Shown here piece after piece: positions 1 through 6,295 of a DNA stretch of 9,775 bases. Where the stretch lies: positions 1 through 9,775 of the forward strand of contig JAJFFA010001020.1 of the NCBI GenBank assembly GCA_021776885.1, written 5' to 3'. The stretch comes from Planctomycetota bacterium (lineage in GTDB: Bacteria > Planctomycetota > UBA1135 > GCA-002686595). The notes beneath the pieces are model-generated. The model saw nothing but the letters and a program-made list of their open reading frames with translations, was not told the DNA's origin and did no database searches. Both the position numbers and the translations under genes were made by a program. Position 1 is the first letter of the stretch. Every line of letters begins with the position of its first letter.

Positions 1-699
1 GTCTTGCGCGGGACCAAGACCTTCATCTCGAACGCGCCCCTGGCGGACTTCTTCACGGTGCTCGCACGCACCTCCGGCGAACCCGGGGACGCGGCCGGGC
101 TCTCGATGTGCTTCGTGCCCGCGCGCTCCCGGGGCATCGAGGTGCGGCCCTTCGACGTGATCGCGCCGCACCCCATCGGCGAGGTCCTGTTCCACGAGGT
201 CGAGGTCCCGCGCGAGCACCTCCTGGGCGAGCCCGGCGCGGGGCTCGAGCTGGCCCTCGCCACCCTCGGGCGCTTCCGCACCTCGGTGGCCGCCGCCGCC
301 AACGGCTTCTCGCGGCGTGCCCTGGATGCCTCCCTCTCGCACCTCGCCCAGCGTGAGCAGTTCGGGCGTCCCCTGGCGCGCCAGCAGGGACTGCGCTTCG
401 ACCTGGCCGAGATGGACATGCGCCTGCGCGCGGCGGAGCTCCTGGTCGACGAGGCCGCCGCCGCCGTGGACCGCGGCGAGCGTGCCACGCGCGAGGTGGC
501 GCGCGCCAAGCTGTGGGCCACCGAGACGGCCTCGTGGATCTGTGACCGTGCGGTCCAGCACCACGGCGGCCTGGGCGTACGCAAGGGGCAGATCGTCGAG
601 CGGCTGTTCCGCGAAGTGCGCGCCCTGCGCATCTACGAGGGCACGAGCGAGATCCAGAAGGTGATCCTGTCGAAGGCGCTCCTGGACGGCGCCGACTGA
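1..699 (+). CDS. Acyl-CoA dehydrogenase, C-terminal part (5' end outside window)
   Basis: FAD-dependent enzyme that oxidises an acyl-CoA to the 2,3-enoyl-CoA and passes electrons to an electron-transfer flavoprotein in the cytoplasm. The frame is open from base 1, so the N-terminal domain is missing and the TTG at base 4 is internal. The first visible residues (LRGTKTFISNAP) are the typical middle beta-domain sequence. A FAD-contact signature REQFGRPLARQQ lies near bases 352-390, followed by the helical C-terminal domain with QHHGGLGV. The segment IYEGTSEIQ contains the expected catalytic glutamate (GAG at 637-639), so the visible catalytic part looks intact. About 232 residues are present of a usual 380 or so. 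The gene ends 15 bases before the ferredoxin gene and is probably cotranscribed with it. The acyl substrate cannot be read from the sequence; aromatic-pathway and fatty-acid members look alike here. Confidence 0.95.
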   Translation, partial: VLRGTKTFISNAPLADFFTVLARTSGEPGDAAGLSMCFVPARSRGIEVRPFDVIAPHPIGEVLFHEVEVPREHLLGEPGAGLELALATLGRFRTSVAAAANGFSRRALDASLSHLAQREQFGRPLARQQGLRFDLAEMDMRLRAAELLVDEAAAAVDRGERATREVARAKLWATETASWICDRAVQHHGGLGVRKGQIVERLFREVRALRIYEGTSEIQKVILSKALLDGAD

Positions 700-714
700 G
701 AACGAGACCCAGCC

Positions 715-1098
715 ATGCCGGACTTCGCACGCCACGTCTTCATCTGTATCAACCAGCGACCCGCGGGCAGCCCCAAGGGCTGCTGCGCGGCAGCCGGGGG
801 AGCCGAGGTGGCGGCGGCCCTCAAGACCAAGCTCTACGCCCGCGGCCTGAAGCGCGTGGTGCGGGCCAACAAGGCGTATTGCCTCGACCAGTGCGCGCGC
901 GGCGTGGCCCTGGTCGTCTACCCCGAGGGGGTCTGGTACGGCGGGGTCACCCTGGACGACCTGGACGAGCTGATCGAGGAGCACATCCTCGGCGGCCGAC
1001 CCGTGGAGCGCCTGCGCATCCCGGCCCGGGAGCTGACCGGCATCGGTGACCCCGAGCGGCGCATCGCCGAACTCCAGGACCCGCCGCCGCTGGACTGA
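715..1098 (+). CDS. Thioredoxin-like [2Fe-2S] ferredoxin
   Basis: Small 127-residue electron carrier of the thioredoxin-like [2Fe-2S] family (Shethna protein I / Aquifex Fd4 type, also the fold of NuoE and the hydrogenase ferredoxin domain). Four cysteines sit at the spacing expected for the cluster: C11, C24, C56 and C60, the last two in YCLDQC. There is one extra cysteine, C23. The middle contains the family-typical glycine-rich segment VYPEGVWYGGV and an acidic helix, DDLDELIEEH. The final 35 residues form an extension with no recognised motif. The ATG at 715 is chosen because the cysteine pattern then fits the short N-terminus of the family. It has no clear ribosome binding site, only a weak GAG upstream. 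The position 15 bases after an acyl-CoA dehydrogenase suggests a redox role in the same pathway, but the partner is inferred. Confidence 0.9.
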   Translation: MPDFARHVFICINQRPAGSPKGCCAAAGGAEVAAALKTKLYARGLKRVVRANKAYCLDQCARGVALVVYPEGVWYGGVTLDDLDELIEEHILGGRPVERLRIPARELTGIGDPERRIAELQDPPPLD

Positions 1099-1117
1099 GC
1101 GCGCCGCCGGCCGGGTT

Positions 1118-1128
1118 TGCGCTACCAT
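1118..1128 (+). promoter_or_regulatory. Extended -10-like element (TG-N3-TACCAT)
   Basis: TGCGCTACCAT lies in the 36-base gap before the kynureninase-like gene, with TACCAT (1123-1128) ending exactly six bases before the ATG at 1135. There is no convincing -35 box. If it is used, transcription would start at or next to the start codon and give a leaderless mRNA. A very similar string, TGCGCTATCTT, precedes the creatininase-family gene. Confidence 0.5.
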
Positions 1129-1134
1129 CCGCGC

Positions 1135-2337
1135 ATGACCGCCCTCCTCGACCCCGAAGTCTGGCGCAAGCGCTTCCCGATCGTCGGGGAGACCACCTAT
1201 CTCGTGAACCACAGCCTCGGCGCCATGCCCGAGGGTGTCTACGAGCGCCTGCGCGGCTTCGCCGAACAGTGGGCCACGCGTGGGGTGCGAGCCTGGGCCG
1301 AGGGCTGGTGGGACTCGCCCATCGACGTCGGCAACGTCGTGGGCAAGATCATGAACGCGCCCGAGGGCACGGTCGCGATGCACCAGAACGTGTCGATCAT
1401 CCAGAGCATCATCGGCTCGAGCCTCGACTTCAGCGGCCCGCGCAACAAGGTCGTCTACACCGACCAGAACTTCCCGACGAACATGTACGTCTGGGAGGGT
1501 TTCAAGCGCTTCGGCGCGCGCATCGTGAGCGTGCCGGGGGAGGCCGATGGCCTGGTCCCCACCGAGCGCCTGCTCGAGGCGATCGACGAGGAGACTCTGA
1601 TCGTTCCCCTCAGCCACGTCTGCTTCCGCAACTCCTACCTGCAGGACGCCCAGGCGGTCTGCGAGCGCGCGCGTGAAGTCGGCGCGCTGGTGCTGCTCGA
1701 CACCTACCAGTCCCTGGGCACCGTGCCGGTGGACGTGCAGGCACTGGGGGTCGACATGGTCTGCGGCGGGTCGGTGAAGTGGCTCTGCGGTGGACCCGGA
1801 GCGGGGTACCTGTACGTGCGCCCGGACGTCATGGCGCAGCTCACGCCGCGCATCACGGGCTGGGCCGGCCACGCGGCGCCCTTCGCCTTCGAGCTCGGCG
1901 AGCAGCGCTACGCCGAGGGCGCCCGGCGGCTCCTGCACGGTTCCCCGGCGGTGGCCGCCTACGTGGGCGCACTGCCCGGCTACGAGACCGTGCTCGAGGT
2001 CGGCGTCCAGGCCATCCGCGCCTGGTCGGTGCACCTGAACGAGGCCCTGCGCGCGCGCCTCGAGGACCGCGGGTTCGGGATCTTCGGCCCGCGCGACCCC
2101 TCCCTGCGCGGCGGCACCCTGACGGTCAAGCTGCGCCCGGACGAGGACGGCCCGGCCTTCGTGCGTGCCCTCGAGCGCCAGGGAATCCTGGTCGACCACC
2201 GCCCCGAGGCCGGCATTCGGGTCAGCCCGCACTACTACACCCGCGAGGACGAACTGCTGGCCTTCGCCGAAGCGCTCTTCGAGCTGCGCGAGAAGCGCAC
2301 GTGGACCGAGCACGTCCAGGCTGCCGCGTCCTACTGA
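1135..2337 (+). CDS. Kynureninase-like class V PLP-dependent enzyme
   Basis: A 400-residue fold-type I, class V PLP enzyme of the kynureninase / aminotransferase class V group. Kynureninase cleaves L-kynurenine to anthranilate and alanine. Visible features: N-terminal YLVNHSLGAMP, like the YLDGNSLG segment of kynureninases; a Trp-rich region (W-A-E-G-W-W near residue 55); D189 in LLLDTYQSLG for the pyridine nitrogen; and K215 in SVKWLCGGPGAGYLYV as the Schiff-base lysine. Further kynureninase-like features are GWAGH, ARRLLHGSP and the C-terminal GIRVSPHYYT. Length is close to the roughly 410-420 of kynureninases. The ATG at 1135 is preferred over an in-frame TTG at 1117, because that TTG lies inside the -10-like element and adds no conserved sequence. 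The next gene begins 2 bases after the stop. Family assignment is firm; the substrate is an inference, and a related lyase or desulfurase-like enzyme is possible. Confidence 0.88.
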   Translation: MTALLDPEVWRKRFPIVGETTYLVNHSLGAMPEGVYERLRGFAEQWATRGVRAWAEGWWDSPIDVGNVVGKIMNAPEGTVAMHQNVSIIQSIIGSSLDFSGPRNKVVYTDQNFPTNMYVWEGFKRFGARIVSVPGEADGLVPTERLLEAIDEETLIVPLSHVCFRNSYLQDAQAVCERAREVGALVLLDTYQSLGTVPVDVQALGVDMVCGGSVKWLCGGPGAGYLYVRPDVMAQLTPRITGWAGHAAPFAFELGEQRYAEGARRLLHGSPAVAAYVGALPGYETVLEVGVQAIRAWSVHLNEALRARLEDRGFGIFGPRDPSLRGGTLTVKLRPDEDGPAFVRALERQGILVDHRPEAGIRVSPHYYTREDELLAFAEALFELREKRTWTEHVQAAASY

Positions 2338-2339
2338 TC

Positions 2340-3116
2340 ATGGTCGCCGAGGAGCTCGAGCTTGTCGGTCACGGAGGTGACCCCGTGCGCGCCGAGCTCT
2401 TCCGGCCGGCAGGGTCCTCGTCTTCCGAAGCCTCCTCGCCCCCCGCTCCCCTGGGCGGGGTGGTGCTCGTGCACGAGGTCTTCGGACTCGACGCGGCCAC
2501 GCGCCTGGCGGCCGAGCGGCTGGCGCGTGCCGGCTACGTGACCCTGGTCCCCGACCTCTACTCGCGGGCGGGGGTGCCTGGCCCGCCCAGCACGGCCGAG
2601 CAGCCCGCGCCGGCCTGGGCGCTGGACGAGATTCGCGCCGCGCTGGCGCAGCTCCCCGACCGGCGTGCGGCGGCGGACCTGGCCGCCGCGGCCGAGTACC
2701 TCGCGCAGCTGCCGGAGGTCGGCCCGCAACGCGTCGCGGCCATCGGCTTCTGCATGGGCGGCACCCAGGCCTTCCTGCTCGCGTGCAAGAGCCAGCACCT
2801 GTCGGCCGTCGTCTCCTGCTATGGCCGCATCTGCTACCCCGACCTGTCCGAGACCAGGCCGGTGCAGCCCCTCGAGCTGGCGCTCAACATCGAGGCCCCG
2901 CTGCTGGCCGTCTTCGGCGACCTGGACAGCTCGATCCCCGCGCAGGACATCGCCGCCCTCGAGGCGGCCCTGGGACGCTTCGCAAGGCCCCTCGAGGTCC
3001 TGCGCTTCCCCGAAGCAGACCACGGCTTCATGAATCCCCTGCGCGGAGCGTACCGTGAGGCTGACGCGGAGGCCGCGTGGCAGCGCGTGCTCGCGTTCCT
3101 CGACGAGGTGCTGTAA
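2340..3116 (+). CDS. Dienelactone hydrolase family protein
   Basis: A 258-residue cytoplasmic alpha/beta hydrolase. Dienelactone hydrolases open the lactone ring of dienelactones in aromatic catabolism, but the family also includes other esterases. The triad fits the family: nucleophile C138 in GFCMGG, acid D196 in FGDLDSSIP, and H228 in EADHGFMNP. The early strand and oxyanion region is VVLVHEVFGLD. A Ser/Pro/Ala-rich insertion (about residues 24-37) between the first strands is not a usual conserved element. The ATG at 2340 is chosen because it leaves only 2 bases after the upstream stop and gives the normal family N-terminus; longer in-frame extensions would run inside the upstream gene. 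It is almost certainly cotranscribed and probably translationally coupled with the kynureninase-like gene. No Shine-Dalgarno sequence is visible. Confidence 0.92.
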   Translation: MVAEELELVGHGGDPVRAELFRPAGSSSSEASSPPAPLGGVVLVHEVFGLDAATRLAAERLARAGYVTLVPDLYSRAGVPGPPSTAEQPAPAWALDEIRAALAQLPDRRAAADLAAAAEYLAQLPEVGPQRVAAIGFCMGGTQAFLLACKSQHLSAVVSCYGRICYPDLSETRPVQPLELALNIEAPLLAVFGDLDSSIPAQDIAALEAALGRFARPLEVLRFPEADHGFMNPLRGAYREADAEAAWQRVLAFLDEVL

Positions 3117-3166
3117 GACCCGGCCCGCCTGCGCGACCCCGACCCCCCTGATCACTCGAAATCCCC

Positions 3167-4036
3167 ATGGGCACCACAAGTCTCTCGCTCTTCGATCTCG
3201 TCCCCGGAAAGGCTCTCCTGGAGCGCTACGAGATCGTGCGTCCCCACCGGCAAGGCGGCATGAGCGCGGCCTTCGAGGTCAAGGACCGCGAGGCCGACGG
3301 AGCGCGCCGCGAGCTGCAGGTCTTCCTCGGCAGCCTGTTCGAGGACCACCCCCAATCGGTCGAGTTCGCCGAGCGCCTGGCACCCTGGGTCGGGCTCTCG
3401 TCCCCCTCGGTCGTCCAGCTCCACGACCTGCACACCCTCGACGACGGGTCGGTGCTGTACGTCTCGGACTTTCCGCCCGGAGTCTCCCTGCGCGCCCTGA
3501 TGGGCCAGGAGCAGCGCATGCAGGTGGGCGAGGCCGTGCGCTTCGCCAAGTCGCTGCTGCGTGGGCTGGTCGACGTGCACGGCGCCGGCCTGGTTCACGG
3601 GGACATCAAGCCGGCCGCGATCCAGGCCGGTGAGGATCGCGCCAGTGCGGTCCTCCTGGACGGTGGCATCACGCCCGGACTCTGGGCGGCCAAGCACCTG
3701 GGTACGCGCACCGCCCTGATCGGCACGCCGTTCTACGCTCCGATCGAGCAGTTCACTGGCGACTCTCCCGACGAGCTGTCCGACCTCTACAACGTCGCGA
3801 CCGTGCTCTTCGAGCTGGTCGCCGGCGTCCTGCCCTGGACTGGCAAGAGCTACGTCGAGGTCTTCCAGTCCAAGATGCAGAAGACGCCGCCGCGCCTGCG
3901 CGACCGCGCCCCGGGGCTCGACGTGCCCGAGGACCTCGAGGGCGTGATCGCCCACGGCCTGTCGCCGGTGCGCAAGGAGCGCTACGCCTCCGCCGACGCC
4001 TTCCTGTCCGACCTCGGCGCGATCGACCTGTCGTGA
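3167..4036 (+). CDS. Ser/Thr protein kinase-fold protein, probable pseudokinase
   Basis: A 289-residue soluble protein that follows the bacterial Ser/Thr kinase domain from end to end with no transmembrane or sensor domain. Recognisable parts are the glycine-loop region RQGGMSAAFEV (residues 28-38), catalytic loop HGDIKPAAI (144-152), metal-binding loop LLDGGI (163-168), activation-segment end GTPFYAPIEQF, helix-F region SDLYNVATVLFELVAG, and the C-terminal ERYASADAFL. Several key positions are changed. The first and third loop glycines appear as R28 and S33. The beta-3 lysine position is Q51 (RRELQVF). The catalytic-loop arginine is G145, the asparagine is A151, and DFG is DGG. D146, K148 and D165 are kept. 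Weak or absent ATP binding and a scaffolding or regulatory role are inferred. The stop overlaps the start of the quinone oxidoreductase gene by 4 bases. The ATG at 3167 has no ribosome binding site. Confidence 0.85.
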   Translation: MGTTSLSLFDLVPGKALLERYEIVRPHRQGGMSAAFEVKDREADGARRELQVFLGSLFEDHPQSVEFAERLAPWVGLSSPSVVQLHDLHTLDDGSVLYVSDFPPGVSLRALMGQEQRMQVGEAVRFAKSLLRGLVDVHGAGLVHGDIKPAAIQAGEDRASAVLLDGGITPGLWAAKHLGTRTALIGTPFYAPIEQFTGDSPDELSDLYNVATVLFELVAGVLPWTGKSYVEVFQSKMQKTPPRLRDRAPGLDVPEDLEGVIAHGLSPVRKERYASADAFLSDLGAIDLS

Positions 4037-5022
4037 CGGAGCGCGCCCGGGTTGTTCGCGTCCGCAAGCACGGCGGGCCGCAGGTGCTCTCCCTTGAGCA
4101 GGTCGAGCTCGAGCCCCCGGGCCCGGGGGAGGTGCGGGTCGTGCACACGGCGATCGGCCTGAACTACATCGACGTCTACTTCCGCACCGGCCTCTACCCG
4201 GTGCCGGAGCTGCCCTTCGTCCCCGGGCTCGAGGCCGCCGGCGTCGTCGAAGCGCTGGGCGAAGGCGTCGAGGGCCTGGCCGTGGGCGACCGCGTCGCCT
4301 ACGCCTCACGGCCCCTCGGCGCGTACTGCGATGCGCGCAACTACCCGGCCGAACGCCTCGTGCGCCTGCCCGACGGGATCAGCGATGAGGACGCCGCGGC
4401 GCTGATGCTGAAGGGCATGACCGCCGAGTACCTGCTGCGCCGAACGGTGAGCGTCGAGGCGGGCGACGCGATCCTGGTCCACGCGGCGGCGGGTGGCGTC
4501 GGAACGCTCCTGTGTCAGTGGGGTGCACACCTCTCCGCGACGGTGATCGGGACCGTGGGCTCCGAGGAGAAGGCGGAGGAGGCGCGGGCCTCCGGCTGCA
4601 CGCACGTCGTTCACTACCGTGACGAGAACGTGGCCGAGCGGGTCAAGGCGTTGACGGACGGCGCCGGCGTGCGCGTGGTCTACGACTCGGTCGGGCGCGA
4701 CACCCTCGAGAGCTCCCTCGACTCGCTGGCGCCGCGCGGGACCCTGGTCGCCTTCGGCCAGTCGTCGGGACCGCCCGCTCCGATCGAGCTGAGCGAGCTC
4801 GCGTCCCGCGGCTCCCTGTTCGTCACGCGCCCGTCGCTCTTCGACTACATCGCGACCCGCGACGAGCTGCTGGCCAGCGCCGCCAGCCTCTTCGAGGTCG
4901 TGGGCGCCGGTGCGGTCAAGGCCCACATCGGCCAGCGCTATCCCCTGGGGGACGTCGCCGAGGCCCACACGGCCCTCGAGCGCCGGGCCACCCGCGGCGC
5001 GACCCTGCTGGCACCGGGCTAG
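4033..5022 (+). CDS. Zinc-independent NAD(P)H:quinone oxidoreductase (MDR superfamily)
   Basis: A 329-residue medium-chain dehydrogenase/reductase of the quinone oxidoreductase (QOR/zeta-crystallin) type. It is expected to use NADPH to reduce quinones or other activated alkenes in the cytoplasm. The N-terminal catalytic domain has GLNYIDVYFRTGLYP and the PFVPGLEAAGVV signature, and lacks the cysteine/histidine zinc ligands of alcohol dehydrogenases. The Rossmann domain carries VHAAAGGVGTLLCQW, the QOR nucleotide-binding motif, and later VVYDSVGRDTLESSL and GTLVAFGQSSG. Full family length. The start is the GTG at 4033, which overlaps the upstream TGA (GTGA), so translation is likely coupled to the kinase-fold gene. 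No Shine-Dalgarno sequence is visible, which also fits coupling. The pairing with a kinase-like protein is unusual and may indicate joint regulation. The physiological substrate is not apparent. Confidence 0.95.
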   Translation: MTERARVVRVRKHGGPQVLSLEQVELEPPGPGEVRVVHTAIGLNYIDVYFRTGLYPVPELPFVPGLEAAGVVEALGEGVEGLAVGDRVAYASRPLGAYCDARNYPAERLVRLPDGISDEDAAALMLKGMTAEYLLRRTVSVEAGDAILVHAAAGGVGTLLCQWGAHLSATVIGTVGSEEKAEEARASGCTHVVHYRDENVAERVKALTDGAGVRVVYDSVGRDTLESSLDSLAPRGTLVAFGQSSGPPAPIELSELASRGSLFVTRPSLFDYIATRDELLASAASLFEVVGAGAVKAHIGQRYPLGDVAEAHTALERRATRGATLLAPG

Positions 5023-5105
5023 CCCCCCTGGACGAGCAGCTCAGCGTTCCAGGGCTAGCGGGACGCAAGACCCTGTGCGCCAGTGCCTTCCAGGCGCGCG
5101 GGCAA

Positions 5106-5123
5106 GAGGGCCCCAGGGCCCTC
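5106..5123 (+). terminator. GC-rich hairpin downstream of the oxidoreductase gene
   Basis: GAGGGCCC (5106-5113) and GGGCCCTC (5116-5123) are perfect 8-base inverted repeats separated by CA. A realistic fold is a 6-bp stem with a 6-base loop. It lies 84 bases after the oxidoreductase stop and before the next -10-like element, so a transcript end is plausible. No U-run follows, so intrinsic termination is weakly supported. Confidence 0.3.
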
Positions 5124-5159
5124 CAAGACAGTTCCCCCGCACGGCCCGTGGGACCCGGA

Positions 5160-5165
5160 TACGCT
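5160..5165 (+). promoter_or_regulatory. -10-like element TACGCT, six bases before a GTG start
   Basis: TACGCT ends exactly six bases before the GTG at 5172, the same spacing as at 1123 and 8802. The downstream context (TACGCT then TGAGGC then GTG) closely resembles TATCCT-TGAGTC-ATG at 8802. No -35 box is obvious. Together these suggest a leaderless promoter for the Calx-beta gene. Confidence 0.4.
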
Positions 5166-5171
5166 TGAGGC

Positions 5172-6290
5172 GTGACCTCCATTCGGTCCCGGGGTACCCC
5201 ACCCCAGCCTCCCCGGTCCGCGTCCCCCACCCCCGGCGCGATGCCCCCCCTCGGCCCCTCAACCCGGTTCACGGCTACGGCCCACGACGCCCGGCAAGCC
5301 CAGGCCGCGTGCGGCAGTCGTTCCGGCCAGGTTGCCCCGCCGGCGGGCCCCACGGGCCCGGCCGTGGCCTTCGCGGGCGCCAACCCGACCTGCGTCGAGG
5401 AGCGCCTGGGCGCCCTGGTCTTCCGCGTCGAGCTCGACGAGGTCGTCGGGACCGACGTCGAGGTGCCCTTCACCCTGGGCGGCAGCGTCTCCCCCGACGA
5501 CTTCAGCACCCAGACGGTCAGCCCGCTGATCGTGCCCGCGGGAGAGACCGAGGCCCTGCTGCGCATCGCCTTCCCCGACGACGGCGAGTTCGAGCTCGAC
5601 GAAGAGCTCCTGATCCAGCTCGGCACCCCGACCGGCGCCGTGCTCGGCTCCGCGTCCAGCCACACGGTCACGATCAAGCACTTCGAGATCGAGCCCAACG
5701 ACAACGTCCCGGAGGCGCGGACCGTCGGCAGCCTGGGCCAGGTCGTGCCGGGCTTCGGGGTCGACGTGCACGGAGCCATCTCCGAGGCCAGTGACGACTT
5801 CGACACCTTCCGCTTCGAGGCGACCCAGGACGTGGTCGTCCAGGCGAGCCTCCAGCCCGAGAACTCCGCGACGGACGTCGTGCTCTGGTTCACGGACGAG
5901 GACGGAACCGTCACCCTCGTGCTGGACGACGCCGCGGCGGGCGGGGACGAGGTCGGCACGCATGCGCTCTCGGCGGGCGAGGTCTTCCACCTGGTCGTCC
6001 TGGCCACGGGGCCGCAGTCGGACTACGCCGTGGGCCTGCGCGGGTTCGCGCCCCTGACGGGCAGCGGCGGAGAGGACGGGATCGACGGGCTCGACCCGCG
6101 CGGGGGCAGCGCCGGCTGGCGGCCGCCCTTGGCCTGGGCACGCTCCTGGAGCACACTACGCGACGTGCTGCGCACCCGCCGCAGCGGGGCGCCCTTCGAG
6201 CCGCGCGTCGTCGACCGGCTGCGGATCGACGTGGTCGATTCGCTGGGGGGCGCCCGCTCCCTCGAGATCGAAACCCAGCTCGTCGACTGA
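5172..6290 (+). CDS. Calx-beta / PPC-like domain protein of unknown function
   Basis: A 372-residue acidic protein. Residues about 64-170 form a Calx-beta-type beta-sandwich: AVAFAGANPTCVEE, VSPDDF, IVPAGETEALLRIAFPDDGEFELDEE and SASSHTVTI. Such domains bind calcium in many secreted or surface proteins. From E174 (EPNDNVPEA) to about 297 there is a second beta-domain resembling bacterial pre-peptidase C-terminal domains, with SDDFDTFRFEA and SDYAVGLRG. The last 75 residues are Gly-rich and then basic, and are unrecognised. The first 60 residues are rich in Pro, Ser and Ala and contain no hydrophobic signal peptide in this frame, nor is one visible in the other forward frames. That is odd for this architecture. 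The GTG at 5172 is favoured by the -10-like element; M24 (ATG at 5241) is an alternative. The ligase gene starts 5 bases after the stop. The function is unknown. Confidence 0.8.
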   Translation: MTSIRSRGTPPQPPRSASPTPGAMPPLGPSTRFTATAHDARQAQAACGSRSGQVAPPAGPTGPAVAFAGANPTCVEERLGALVFRVELDEVVGTDVEVPFTLGGSVSPDDFSTQTVSPLIVPAGETEALLRIAFPDDGEFELDEELLIQLGTPTGAVLGSASSHTVTIKHFEIEPNDNVPEARTVGSLGQVVPGFGVDVHGAISEASDDFDTFRFEATQDVVVQASLQPENSATDVVLWFTDEDGTVTLVLDDAAAGGDEVGTHALSAGEVFHLVVLATGPQSDYAVGLRGFAPLTGSGGEDGIDGLDPRGGSAGWRPPLAWARSWSTLRDVLRTRRSGAPFEPRVVDRLRIDVVDSLGGARSLEIETQLVD

Positions 6291-6295
6291 AGCCC

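Noticed and set aside
1117..1134. TTG at 1117 as start of the kynureninase-like gene
   Set aside because: It lies within the TGCGCTACCAT element and adds six unconserved residues. The ATG at 1135 is better placed.
1779..2339. Upstream in-frame extension of the dienelactone hydrolase gene
   Set aside because: The extension is Arg/Pro-rich and lies wholly inside the kynureninase-like gene in another frame. The ATG at 2340 gives the normal family N-terminus.
3152..4309. Long open frame of 385 codons on the minus strand
   Set aside because: It is antisense to the kinase-fold and oxidoreductase genes, has low-complexity Arg/Gly/Ala/Pro-rich translation and no family motif. Such frames are common in high-GC DNA.
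5015..5057. Repeated GGGCTAGC strings (5015, 5052 and again at 7719)
   Set aside because: They are short, occur at unrelated places including a stop codon and a coding region, and fit GC-rich composition.
4916..6007. Minus-strand open frame of 363 codons opposite the Calx-beta gene, and another at 5259-5990
   Set aside because: Both are shadows: no recognisable domain, while the plus strand encodes a clear Calx-beta fold.
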